Assembly: GCF_001641335.1 (NCBI RefSeq)
Contig: NZ_LVEM01000004.1
Location: 124,001 to 188,000, forward strand
Length of the DNA stretch: 64,000 nt
Direction: 5' to 3'
Source: Bradyrhizobium stylosanthis
GTDB lineage: Bacteria > Pseudomonadota > Alphaproteobacteria > Rhizobiales > Xanthobacteraceae
The position numbers and the translations under genes were made by a program. A model generated the notes under the pieces. That model saw only the letters and a program-made list of their open reading frames with translations, did no database searches and was not told the DNA's origin. Shown one piece after another: positions 8,932 to 16,801 of the stretch. Position 1 is the first letter of the stretch. Each line of letters starts with the position of its first letter.

Positions 8932-9948
8932 CTACACCGTCAGCAGTGTCTTGATCGCCCGGCGCTGGTCCATTGCCTCATAGCCTTCGGCGACCCGGTC
9001 GAGAGGCAAAGTGAGATCGAACACCTTGCCGGGCTGGATGCGCCCGCCGAGCACCCTGTCCATCAGGTCGGGCAGAAAACGGCGCACCGGTGCGGGGCCG
9101 CCCAGCATGCGGCGCTGGCCGAAGAACAAGGCCTGGCCTTCGAAGGTCACGCCATGGGGAACGCCGACATAGCCGATGCTGCCGCCGGGCCGCGCGCATT
9201 CGAGCGCCTGCGACATGGCTTCCTGCGTGCCGACGCATTCCAGCACCGAGTCGGCGCCGACGCCCCGGGTCAGATCCTTGACGCGTGCAATGCCTTCAGC
9301 ACCGCGCTCGACGACGATATCGGTCGCGCCGAACTCTCTGGCGAGATCCTGCCGTGTCTTGTGACGGCTCATCGCGATGATGCGCTCCGCGCCCATCTCC
9401 TTGGCCGCAAGCACGCCCATGAGGCCGACTGCGCCGTCGCCGACCACCACCACCGTCGAGCCTTTCTTCACATCCGCGGCGTCGGCGGCGTACCAGCCGG
9501 TGCCGAGCACATCGGAGACCGCCAGCAAATGCGGGACGAGGTCGCTGCCCGGCATCTCCCTGGTCGCGACCAGCGTGCCGTCCGCAAGAGCGACACGGGC
9601 GTAAGGCGCCTGCGCGCCCGACATGAACTCCCGCTGCTCGCACGAGGACTGGAAGCCGAACTTGCAATGCGGGCAGGTATTGTCCGAAAGGCAGAACGAT
9701 CCGACGACGAACTGACCGGGCTTGATCGTCCGCACCGCGCTGCCGATTTCGACGACGACGCCACAATATTCGTGGCCCATATGCGCCGGACCATCCTGCG
9801 GCTGCAGACCGCGATAGGGCCAGAGATCGGAACCGCAGATGCAAGTGGCCGACAGCTTGATGATGGCGTCAGTCGGATGAAGGATCTTCGGATCGTTGAC
9901 GCCTTCGTAGCGGATATCGCCGGGTCCGTGGAGGACGGTTGCTTTCAT
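8932..9948 (-). CDS. Zinc-dependent alcohol dehydrogenase (MDR family)
   Basis: This 338-residue medium-chain dehydrogenase has a catalytic zinc site (CICGSDL, GHEYCG), a structural zinc lobe with clustered cysteines (NTCPHCKFGFQSSC) and a Rossmann fold (VVVVGDGAVGLMGVLAAKEMG). It would oxidise an alcohol or reduce an aldehyde with NAD(P). The ATG at 9948 is chosen because AGGAG lies 7 nt upstream. The in-frame ATG at 9954 sits too close to that site. The start lies inside the annotated 3' end of the cupin gene (80-nt overlap). It is the last gene of the MFS-cupin-dehydrogenase operon probably controlled by the divergent LysR regulator. Confidence 0.92.
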   Translation of the reverse strand: MKATVLHGPGDIRYEGVNDPKILHPTDAIIKLSATCICGSDLWPYRGLQPQDGPAHMGHEYCGVVVEIGSAVRTIKPGQFVVGSFCLSDNTCPHCKFGFQSSCEQREFMSGAQAPYARVALADGTLVATREMPGSDLVPHLLAVSDVLGTGWYAADAADVKKGSTVVVVGDGAVGLMGVLAAKEMGAERIIAMSRHKTRQDLAREFGATDIVVERGAEGIARVKDLTRGVGADSVLECVGTQEAMSQALECARPGGSIGYVGVPHGVTFEGQALFFGQRRMLGGPAPVRRFLPDLMDRVLGGRIQPGKVFDLTLPLDRVAEGYEAMDQRRAIKTLLTV

Positions 9949-10363
9949 TGTCATGCTCCTTTGGCGGCTGGGCGCCGTACTGCTCGTCCGTCACCCGTTC
10001 CATCCATGTGACCGGGCTGCCGTCGAGCGATTCCTGAATTGCGATATGGCTCATGGCTGTTGCGGCGGCCGCGCCATGCCAGTGCTTCTCGCCGGGTTCG
10101 AACGACACCACGTCGCCCGGACGGATCTCCTCGATCGGACCGCCCCACCGCTGCACGCGGCCAAGGCCTGCGGTGACGATCAGCGTCTGGCCGAACGGAT
10201 GCGTGTGCCAGGCCGTGCGCGCCCCGGGCTCGAAGGTGACGTGATTGCCGGCGACGCGCGAGGGATCGACGGCCGGAAACAACGGGTCGATCCGCACGGT
10301 GCCGGTGAAATATTCCGAAGGAGCCCGGGTCGAAGGTTGGGAACCGGCTTGCCGAATTTGCAT
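9869..10363 (-). CDS. Cupin protein resembling cupin-type hydroxynitrile lyases, with an odd C-terminal tail
   Basis: This 164-residue single-domain cupin has the first motif WHTHPFGQTLIV and the second GEKHWHGA, which supply the metal-binding histidines. The core (about residues 1-130) strongly resembles the small cupins annotated as (R)-mandelonitrile lyase. These usually end just after the VTDEQY segment seen here at about residue 126-131. Here the frame continues for about 33 Arg-rich residues into the alcohol dehydrogenase gene. The other frame stops at 9951, so a one-base indel near the end is likely. Start at 10363 with AGGAAG upstream. Substrate unknown. Confidence 0.82.
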   Translation of the reverse strand: MQIRQAGSQPSTRAPSEYFTGTVRIDPLFPAVDPSRVAGNHVTFEPGARTAWHTHPFGQTLIVTAGLGRVQRWGGPIEEIRPGDVVSFEPGEKHWHGAAAATAMSHIAIQESLDGSPVTWMERVTDEQYGAQPPKEHDNESNRPPRTRRYPLRRRQRSEDPSSD

Positions 10364-10398
10364 CTGATGCTTCCTTGTCGTCGGTCAGCGCGATTGCG

Positions 10399-11628
10399 TT
10401 AAAGAACCGGGCTCGCCGGGACACAGGCCGCGCATTGCGCGTCGGCTCTTGGCTTGCGACGAAGAACGCCGACCAGAATCACAGAAGATGAGAGAGCGAG
10501 GATGACGGCGCTGAACAGAAAGGTGGCCCGATAGCCGCTTGTATCGAACAGCACGCCGCCACCCGCAGCACCCGCGGTGATCGCAAGTTGAATCACCGCG
10601 ACCATCAGGCCTCCGCCTGCCTCCGCGTCATCGGGCAAGGCCGTGCTGAGCCACGTCCACCAGCCCACGGGGGCCGCCGTGCCGATGAGGCCCCACAGGA
10701 ACATCAGCGCCGCCGTTGCACCGAGCGAAGAGCCGTAGACGGTCAATGCGACCGCTACGATCGCCATTGTGAGCGGCATGACGACGAGAGACGCGTAAAG
10801 ACGCCGGTGCACGACGAGCCCGATCAGCGAGGTGCCGATGAGACCGGCAACGCCCATCGCGAGCAGCAGGGCCGAAATGGTGGTGACATCGACAAGCGTC
10901 ACCGTTTCGAAGAAGGGCCGCGAATACGTGAAGAGCGCGAACTGTCCGAGGAAGAACAGCGCCGCTGCGAGCATGCCGTAGGGGACGCCGGGGCGGCGCA
11001 GGACCTTGAAGGCCGCGGCCGCGTCTGCGCGCTCCTGGCTTGGCATCGCCGGCAGCGCGAGAAACTGCCAAAACAGGGTCAGCGCTGCGATCGGCACGAC
11101 GCAGAAGAATGCGCCACGCCAGCCGATGTACTGGCCGAGGAAGCTGCCGAGCGGCGCGGCAATCGTCGTTGCGAGGGCGTTGCCGCCATTGAGGACCGCG
11201 AGTGCGCGCGGCACGTCCCCGACCGGCACGATGCGGATCATCGTCGCGGCGGACATCGACCAGAAGCCGCCGACAGCCATGCCGACCAGGGCGCGCCCCG
11301 CCATGAAGACCGAATAACTGGGCGCAAAGGCCACGACGATACCCGAGACCAGCGTGATGCCCGTGAGCCACAGCAGAACGGAGCGCCGGTCGATACCGCG
11401 CGTCGAGGCCGAGATGAAAAGACTGGTGAGGATGGCGAAGAAGCCGGACACGGAAATGGCCTGTCCCGCTTGCCCTTCCGTCAACCGGAGGCCGCCGGCG
11501 ATCGGCGTGAGCAGGCTGACGGGCATCCATTCGGTCGCAACGAGCGTCGCGGCGCAAAGAGACACGGCGAAAACCGCGCTCCATGCGGCCACGGGCTGGG
11601 CTGCGTCCTGGTCGGCTGTGACGTCCAT
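10399..11628 (-). CDS. MFS transporter, DHA1 drug/sugar efflux type
   Basis: This 409-residue, 12-helix major facilitator resembles the arabinose- and purine-efflux branch. It begins MDVTADQDAAQPVAAW and has the MFS motif region FLRSVLLWL-like loop (RGIDRRSVLLWLTGI) between helices 2 and 3. The ATG at 11628 is preferred. An upstream in-frame start adds an Arg-rich stretch unlike a transporter N terminus. It is the first gene of the operon with the cupin and the dehydrogenase (35-bp gap to the cupin) and is divergent from the LysR gene. It probably exports a small toxic metabolite handled by those enzymes. Confidence 0.9.
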   Translation of the reverse strand: MDVTADQDAAQPVAAWSAVFAVSLCAATLVATEWMPVSLLTPIAGGLRLTEGQAGQAISVSGFFAILTSLFISASTRGIDRRSVLLWLTGITLVSGIVVAFAPSYSVFMAGRALVGMAVGGFWSMSAATMIRIVPVGDVPRALAVLNGGNALATTIAAPLGSFLGQYIGWRGAFFCVVPIAALTLFWQFLALPAMPSQERADAAAAFKVLRRPGVPYGMLAAALFFLGQFALFTYSRPFFETVTLVDVTTISALLLAMGVAGLIGTSLIGLVVHRRLYASLVVMPLTMAIVAVALTVYGSSLGATAALMFLWGLIGTAAPVGWWTWLSTALPDDAEAGGGLMVAVIQLAITAGAAGGGVLFDTSGYRATFLFSAVILALSSSVILVGVLRRKPRADAQCAACVPASPVL

Positions 11629-11725
11629 CGGGAATCCATATCTCGCGAAGCGCCTGGGCCGGCGCTGGTCACGGCGACACATAGAGCCTCGACGGTCGTT
11701 CGATTAGCCGGTATAATTTGCTTGC

Positions 11726-11748
11726 ATTCATCGATATGGGCCATGAAT
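11726..11748. promoter_or_regulatory. LysR-type operator (ATTCAT-N11-ATGAAT)
   Basis: A perfect 6-bp inverted repeat with an 11-nt spacer fits the T-N11-A rule of LysR-family boxes. It lies in the short divergent intergenic region and abuts the LysR start codon, so binding would repress lysR and could activate the MFS operon when effector is present. Confidence 0.6.
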
Positions 11749-11758
11749 AGTGGCGACC

Positions 11759-12667
11759 ATGGCAAACCGGGATTTCAACGACCTGCTGGCCTTCGTGGCC
11801 GTCGCCCGCGAACGCAGCTTCACGAAAGCCGCCGCGAAGCTCGGCATCGTGCAGTCGACGCTCAGCCATACGATCAAGCGCCTGGAATCACAGATGGGCC
11901 TGCGGCTGCTCACGCGCACGACGCGAAGCGTCGGCCTCACCGAAGCGGGCGAGCGGCTTCTGCAATCGGTTGCGCCCCGCATGGAAGAGATCGAGCGCGA
12001 TATTGCCGCCCTGATGTCCCTGCGCGACACGCCGTCGGGTACCATCCGGCTGACGCTCTCCGACCACGCCCTGGAAAAAGCCGTCTGGCCGAAGCTGGCG
12101 CCGGTCCTGAAAAAATACCCCGACATCAAGGTCGAGTTCAGCCTCGACACCGCCTTCCGCAACATCGTCGAAGACGGCTTCGATGCAGGCGTCCGCCTCG
12201 GCGAGAGCGTCGAGAAGGACATGATCGCGGTGCGCATCGGCCCGGACTGGCGGCTCGTCGCAGTCGCCGCGCCGGCTTATCTGAAGGAGCACCCCAAGCC
12301 GAAGCACCCGCAGGATCTCGTCGATCACGTCTGCATCAAGCGGCGCGCAGCGGCCGGCGGTCACTATGTCTGGGAGTTCGCCAAGAACGGCCCTGACCTC
12401 AGGGTGCGTGTCGAGGGCCAGCTCACTTTCAACGACTCCCGCGCGATGATCGACGCCGCCGTGAGGGGTTTCGGCATCGCCTATCTCCCCGAGGACATGG
12501 TGACGCAGCAGATCCGGTCGGGTCAGCTCGTCATCGTGCTCGACGACTGGTCACCGAAGTTCGACGGCTACTACATCTATTATCCGACGTCGCGGCAGAA
12601 TTCGGCGGCATTCAAGGTGATTGTCGATGCACTGCGCCATCACGAGGTGCGGACAAAGCGCGGCTGA
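11759..12667 (+). CDS. LysR-family transcriptional regulator
   Basis: This 302-residue regulator has an N-terminal winged helix-turn-helix (DLLAFVAVARERSFTKAAAK ... TLSHTIKRLE) and a C-terminal effector-binding domain from about residue 90. It most resembles the aromatic/short-chain regulators that control divergent oxidoreductase or efflux genes. The ATG at 11759 gives a typical N terminus (MANRDFNDLLAFV). A GTG at 11750 would add three residues. Neither has a clear Shine-Dalgarno sequence. It is divergent from the MFS-cupin-dehydrogenase operon, which is the likely target. Confidence 0.92.
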   Translation: MANRDFNDLLAFVAVARERSFTKAAAKLGIVQSTLSHTIKRLESQMGLRLLTRTTRSVGLTEAGERLLQSVAPRMEEIERDIAALMSLRDTPSGTIRLTLSDHALEKAVWPKLAPVLKKYPDIKVEFSLDTAFRNIVEDGFDAGVRLGESVEKDMIAVRIGPDWRLVAVAAPAYLKEHPKPKHPQDLVDHVCIKRRAAAGGHYVWEFAKNGPDLRVRVEGQLTFNDSRAMIDAAVRGFGIAYLPEDMVTQQIRSGQLVIVLDDWSPKFDGYYIYYPTSRQNSAAFKVIVDALRHHEVRTKRG

Positions 12668-12670
12668 GGC

Positions 12671-13873
12671 TCATGAAGCACGGCATGTCTCGAGAGTGCG
12701 ATCGAGCTGCTTCAGTCTGCTTGCAAAGGCAACGAAGCTCCAGATCAATCCTGCACCCGCCAAAGCGGCGTAAAGCCCGATCTGCCAGGGTATCAACCGG
12801 ACTTCGACGACGCCGATGATTGCACCGAGTACGACACTCACGACAATGCGCAGGGCAAGCATCACGAGCTCCATCTGGAGCGTCCCGCGCCAAAGATAGA
12901 AATCGCACTGACGAAGACGGAACAGCCCGGCATCGACGGCCATGAGGCGGCGCGCGTCATTCCTTGCGGTATTGTCGATTTCGGGGAGATATTTGTCGTT
13001 GATCGGCGCGGGGTCGAAGAGTTTCTTGACCCGTGGATTCGATCTGCTGACCGGACTCTGGGATTGGCTGAGATGGGATATCACCATCATCGCAGTGAAC
13101 GCGTAATGATCGGCTTCGATCTCCGCTTCCAGCCGCGTTCCCTGCTGCCTGAAACTCCTTAGCCAGGGATCGACGAAGGCAACCAGCATCGTTTTCGCAA
13201 AACTGGCCAAGGGGAAGAACAGGCTGAGGATTGCGAGCGTGGCAGGCATCTCGGCTCCCTGGAAGCGGGCCAGTCTGCTCTTGATGTCCCGGTACTCGCT
13301 CTGCACCGATGCGAGCCAGGTGCCATGCTCTTCGGGACGGATGTTGTAGAAGATGTGCGCGGTCGCGTTCTTGAGATTTCGCGGGCCGATATGACCCATT
13401 TCATGCAGGAGGGCGAACAGCCGTCCCGGATTTATCTCTGCAGGCTCGAACGGGACGAGGATGAACGAGTGCAGCGGCCAATACTGAATCGTCGAGAAGC
13501 CGTTGTGACCGGGCACGCGCAGGATGCGATAGCTCCCGCGCACGAAAATCCCGGCGCGCTCGACCGGCACGGGCGCGTGCCAGCCCAGGGGCTCCAAATA
13601 GTCCTCCGGCGAGAACTCCTTCACCGCGCCTCGTCGCTTGATCAACTCTCCGAGCTGCCCGAGATTGCGCGCGATTCGAAATCGATTGAAGCTCGCGATG
13701 CTTGCCGCGGTGAAGACAAGAGAGATGAAGGCAATACCAAGAGCCGTCGCGAGATCACAGTCGAATAGCGACGGCAGGAGTATGAGGAGAATGCCGCAGT
13801 CGGCGACAACGCGAAGAAACGTGATACCGAACGACCGGGCGGGATAGGCGTAGCCGACTTTCCCGGCAATCAT
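12671..13873 (-). CDS. Membrane-embedded M48-like zinc metallopeptidase
   Basis: This 400-residue protein has hydrophobic segments near 17-37, 42-62, 210-233, 337-357 and 362-384. Between the first and third lies HEMGH (157-161), a canonical HExxH zinc site. EIEADHYAF follows, with Glu251-x3-Asp255, the third-ligand pattern of M48 (Ste24/HtpX-type) gluzincins. The rest does not resemble HtpX, BepA or Ste24 in length or layout, so the family is unassigned. The catalytic site should face the cytoplasm or the membrane interface. Its ATG is 2 nt after the stop of the 128-residue gene, which implies coupling. The base composition is noticeably less GC-rich than its neighbours. Confidence 0.72.
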   Translation of the reverse strand: MIAGKVGYAYPARSFGITFLRVVADCGILLILLPSLFDCDLATALGIAFISLVFTAASIASFNRFRIARNLGQLGELIKRRGAVKEFSPEDYLEPLGWHAPVPVERAGIFVRGSYRILRVPGHNGFSTIQYWPLHSFILVPFEPAEINPGRLFALLHEMGHIGPRNLKNATAHIFYNIRPEEHGTWLASVQSEYRDIKSRLARFQGAEMPATLAILSLFFPLASFAKTMLVAFVDPWLRSFRQQGTRLEAEIEADHYAFTAMMVISHLSQSQSPVSRSNPRVKKLFDPAPINDKYLPEIDNTARNDARRLMAVDAGLFRLRQCDFYLWRGTLQMELVMLALRIVVSVVLGAIIGVVEVRLIPWQIGLYAALAGAGLIWSFVAFASRLKQLDRTLETCRAS

Positions 13874-13875
13874 GC

Positions 13876-14262
13876 TCAGTCATCCGCCGTCTTTGCCGAC
13901 ATCCGCCCTGCAACGAGCTCGGCCGCCTGTCGCAGCTGGTCGTGCTGCTCGAACTGACCGTACTTCTTGACGAAGGCATCGGCGATCTCGTCGGCGGTCG
14001 GCGTCGCTTTCTTCTCACCTTTGGCGAAATCGTAAAGGATCTTCGCAACCGTGAAGAGATTGGCGATGATCGGCGCCCAATCGTGAACGAGCTTGAACAG
14101 CTCGGTCAGATCATAGGACGCACTGAACTCGTCCTTGTCGTATTTGACATTCTGGCCGCTGACGAGGGCCTTCATTGTCGTTGCGTCGATCTGGTCGCTG
14201 TCCGGAATGAACTCCCGGATGACGATCTGCACGTCTTCTTGATCTTGCGTCAGGTCAGACAT
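13876..14262 (-). CDS. Unrecognised 128-residue protein coupled to the metallopeptidase
   Basis: The N-terminal half is acidic (SDLTQDQEDVQIVIREFIP). A central amphipathic-hydrophobic segment follows (WAPIIANLFTVAKILYDFAKG, about 62-82), then a charged helical tail that ends in TADD. There is no signal peptide. GGGAG lies 9 nt upstream of the ATG at 14262. The stop is 2 nt before the metallopeptidase start, and the two genes form an isolated minus-strand unit. It may be a substrate, adaptor or membrane-targeted effector of the peptidase. I recognise no family. Confidence 0.65.
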   Translation of the reverse strand: MSDLTQDQEDVQIVIREFIPDSDQIDATTMKALVSGQNVKYDKDEFSASYDLTELFKLVHDWAPIIANLFTVAKILYDFAKGEKKATPTADEIADAFVKKYGQFEQHDQLRQAAELVAGRMSAKTADD

Positions 14263-14535
14263 GTCTAATGCTCCCGCCGGTCGCTACAAAACCGGTCGAT
14301 GATCTCGGGCAGCTAAGCTGCCGGTGAATTCGGCATTCAGTAATCGTGAAGAGCGGTGCTGATCCAACGACCAGCCTCGATGCATCCTACGTCCGAATTG
14401 ACGACGGATTTGTGTTTTCTTTTAGATTGAATATCCAATTGATGCATTCAGTACGTGCATTTATTTCGGGCGGGCGTTGATGCAGATTTGAACAGGCCTG
14501 AGCCGGCCGGCGCACAGGTCACGACGCAAGAAAGA
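14263..14535. other. AT-richer intergenic upstream of the peptidase operon
   Basis: No gene is supported here. The segment is clearly less GC-rich than its surroundings (for example tttgtgttttcttttag around 14410-14425). It contains a small hairpin at 14308-14322 (GGCAGC-TAA-GCTGCC). It probably holds the promoter of the 128-residue gene and the peptidase. The composition suggests acquired DNA. Confidence 0.4.
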
Positions 14536-14625
14536 TCAATGGCTGAAGATGAGCGCGGAGACGGCGACCACGGTGAACGCACCGGCGGCAATGGCAACCA
14601 CACGCAGAACCAGTTCGCTGCTCAT
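14536..14625 (-). CDS. Possible 29-residue single-span membrane protein
   Basis: A short minus-strand frame encodes a 29-residue peptide starting MSSELVLRVVAIAAGAF and ending in LIFSH. It is almost entirely one hydrophobic helix and is typical of small bacterial membrane proteins. The ribosome site is weak. Support is only the ideal transmembrane composition and the short polar N terminus, so it is tentative. Confidence 0.38.
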   Translation of the reverse strand: MSSELVLRVVAIAAGAFTVVAVSALIFSH

Positions 14626-14744
14626 ACCCGAGGTTAACCCATGGCAGAGCCGGGAGCCTGTGCAGTTTGTGCCAGAACGGCAATTGGAACACTTTGCGGG
14701 GGATCGAGCTCCGCCGTGAGGAGCCAGTCAGGCGAGCCTTCGGC

Positions 14745-15008
14745 CTATTTCGGCAGGCATTCCACGTTGTAGGCGATGATGATCTGGCTGGGGTCGGCCT
14801 TGCCGAGGCTCTTCAGATCTTCCAGCCCGCTCTTCAGCCTTGCGCCCGCCTGGCTCAGGCTGGCCTCGAGCGTCGACTTGGCCGCCTTGCAACGCTCTTC
14901 GTTGGAGAATTCCTGAAACACGACGGTCGGCCTCAGCCGCCATTCCGCCTTGTCGTTCGTCGCGGCGGGACTGACCGAATAGGAGAAGACGTACATCAAG
15001 ACCCACAT
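14745..15008 (-). CDS. Small conserved-looking hypothetical protein behind a FixK box
   Basis: This 87-residue protein starts with a short hydrophobic segment (MWVLMYVFSYSVSPAATND) that could be a minimal export signal or an anchor. It continues with a mixed alpha-helical region containing two cysteines (ERCKAAK and VECLPK). GGAG lies 6 nt upstream of the ATG at 15008. A perfect FixK-type box lies about 73 bp upstream of the start, so expression under low oxygen is likely. I recognise no family. If exported, the two cysteines could form a disulfide. Confidence 0.6.
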   Translation of the reverse strand: MWVLMYVFSYSVSPAATNDKAEWRLRPTVVFQEFSNEERCKAAKSTLEASLSQAGARLKSGLEDLKSLGKADPSQIIIAYNVECLPK

Positions 15009-15074
15009 TGCGGGCTCCGCGTGATGCGACGGAATGGCACAAGCCGCATCGCGCCACCACGCCGCGCGTCCTCG

Positions 15075-15088
15075 TTGATCCAGATCAA
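15075..15088. promoter_or_regulatory. FixK/FNR-type box TTGATCCAGATCAA
   Basis: The 14-bp site fits TTGA-N6-TCAA exactly and sits inside a longer 9+9 palindrome (TCGTTGATC / GATCAACGA). It lies about 73 bp upstream of the 87-residue gene's start, compatible with class II activation from a site near -41.5. FixK2 controls microoxic genes in Bradyrhizobium. Confidence 0.62.
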
Positions 15089-15270
15089 CGAACGAGCACG
15101 AGGGTGGCGCCCGCGCGCTTCACGCTGCGGGCAACGAAAAGCCCCGGCGCGCGGGCCGAGGCTTGCGATGCAGCCCGCGTACATCCGGCGGACCGATCGT
15201 CGGGTTGAAAGCTAGCAGCAGACTTTGAACGGATGATGACGGGGGTTTGGCAATTCCAACCCAAGCGCCC

Positions 15271-16488
15271 CTACCCTGCCATCACCCCGCCACGCTTGAT
15301 CAGCTCCTTGCCGACCGCGGCGAGGTGCACCTGGTCGGGGCCGTCGCCGATGCGGATGAAGCGGGCGTAGACGTAGGCGCGCGCGAGGAACGTGTCTTGC
15401 GAGACGCCGGCGGCGCCGTGGATCTGGATGGCGCGGTCGATGACGCGCGCGGCCATGCTTGGCACCACGATCTTGGCGGCGGCGATCAGATCGCGCGCGG
15501 CCTTGTTGCCTTCGCGGTCCATCTTGTCGGCAGCCTGCAGCGTCAGGAGCCGCGCCTGCGCGATCTCGCAGAAGGAGTTGGCAATGTCCTCGCGCACCGA
15601 GCCCTGCTCCGCCAGCGGCTTGCCGAAGGCGACGCGGGAGACCGATCGCCGGCACATCAATTCCAGCGCGCGCTGGGCGCAGCCGATCAGCCGCATGCAA
15701 TGATGGATGCGGCCGGGACCGAGCCGGCCCTGCGCGATCTCGAAGCCGCGGCCTTCGCCGAGCAGGATGTTCTCGGCGGGCACACGGACATTCTCGTAGA
15801 CGATCTCGGGGTGGCCGACCGGGGCGTCGTCGTAGCCATAGGTGAGCATGTCGCGGACGATGCGCACGCCGGGTGTGTTCTTGGGCACGAGGATCATGGA
15901 TTGCTGGCGATGGCGGTCGGGATCATCAGGGGCGGTCTTGCCCATCACGATCAGGATCTCGCAATCCTCGTTCATCGCGCCCGAGGTGAACCATTTGCGG
16001 CCGTTGATGACGTAGTCGCCGCCGTCGCGCCTGATCTCGCACTGGATATTGGTGGCGTCGCTGGAGGCGACCTGCGGCTCGGTCATGGAGAAGCCGGAGC
16101 GGATGCGCCCCTCCAGCAGCGGCGTCAGCCAGCGCTCCTGCTGCGCGGGCGTGCCATAGTTGGCGAGCACCTCCATGTTGCCGACATCGGGCGCTGAGCA
16201 GTTGAAGACCTCGGGCGCCCAGAGGATGCGGCCCATGATCTCCTTGACCGGTGCGTATTCGAGATTGGAGAGACCCGGACCGTGCTCGCCCGACAGGAAC
16301 AGGTTCCACAGCCCCTGCTCCCGCGCCAGCTGCTTCAGGTCCTGGAGCACCGGCGGCGTCCTGTAACGCGACGCTTCCGGCTTCACCTGCTCGTAATAGA
16401 GCTCCTCGACCGGCTCGACATGCGCCTGCATGAACCGGCGAACGCGCTCCTGCAGCTCCAGCGAACGGGCGGAGTGTTGAAAGTCCAT
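15271..16488 (-). CDS. Acyl-CoA dehydrogenase family protein
   Basis: This 405-residue FAD enzyme carries the ACAD signatures FSMTEPQVASSDATNIQ (first, substrate side) and the C-terminal GAAGVSQDTFLARAYVYARF, plus the RGFEIAQGRLGPGRIHH segment. It introduces a trans-2 double bond into an acyl-CoA. The sequence type is close to the long-chain or ACAD10/11-like group often annotated simply as acyl-CoA dehydrogenase. The ATG at 16488 is chosen because AGGAGG lies just upstream. A longer upstream frame runs through intergenic repeats. No electron-transfer flavoprotein gene is adjacent. Confidence 0.92.
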   Translation of the reverse strand: MDFQHSARSLELQERVRRFMQAHVEPVEELYYEQVKPEASRYRTPPVLQDLKQLAREQGLWNLFLSGEHGPGLSNLEYAPVKEIMGRILWAPEVFNCSAPDVGNMEVLANYGTPAQQERWLTPLLEGRIRSGFSMTEPQVASSDATNIQCEIRRDGGDYVINGRKWFTSGAMNEDCEILIVMGKTAPDDPDRHRQQSMILVPKNTPGVRIVRDMLTYGYDDAPVGHPEIVYENVRVPAENILLGEGRGFEIAQGRLGPGRIHHCMRLIGCAQRALELMCRRSVSRVAFGKPLAEQGSVREDIANSFCEIAQARLLTLQAADKMDREGNKAARDLIAAAKIVVPSMAARVIDRAIQIHGAAGVSQDTFLARAYVYARFIRIGDGPDQVHLAAVGKELIKRGGVMAG

Positions 16489-16505
16489 GGTGGTCTCCTC
16501 CTTCC

Positions 16506-16655
16506 TTCTCCCCTTGTGGGAGAAGGTGGCGCGAAGCGCCGGATGAGGGGTCTCTATCGGCGAATACTCCCGCACGAGGGGGACTCGCGGAGGCATACCC
16601 CTCACCCGGCTCGCATCTTCGATGCGATCCACCCTCTCCCACAAGGGGAGAGGGT
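16506..16655. repeat. Intergenic inverted repeat (CTCCCCTTGTGGGAG family)
   Basis: A pair of arms containing CCCCTTGTGGGAGAAGG and CTCTCCCACAAGGGGAGAGG flank a spacer with further complementary blocks (GATGAGGGG / CCCCTCACCC). This is a mobile-looking intergenic palindrome rather than a gene. A related element with a different arm lies at 33102-33260. Confidence 0.75.
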
Positions 16656-16681
16656 GCACCGTCTCTGCCGCACGTCGGTCT

Positions 16682-16772
16682 CGTAGAGTGGGCAAAGCGA
16701 AGCGTGCCCACGCTCTTTTTCGATCGAGAGAGGTGGTGGGCACGGCGCACGTGCGCCTTTGCCCACCCTACG
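16682..16772. repeat. Intergenic inverted repeat (GTGGGCAAAG family), copy 1
   Basis: The arms read CGTAGAGTGGGCAAAGCG and CGCCTTTGCCCACCCTACG, with an inner GTGCCCAC / GTGGGCAC pair. The same element recurs at 45603-45680 and 61086-61175. Always intergenic. Confidence 0.8.
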
Positions 16773-16801
16773 ATAGCGAACTCGCGGAGAGAGCCGCCCC
16801 C

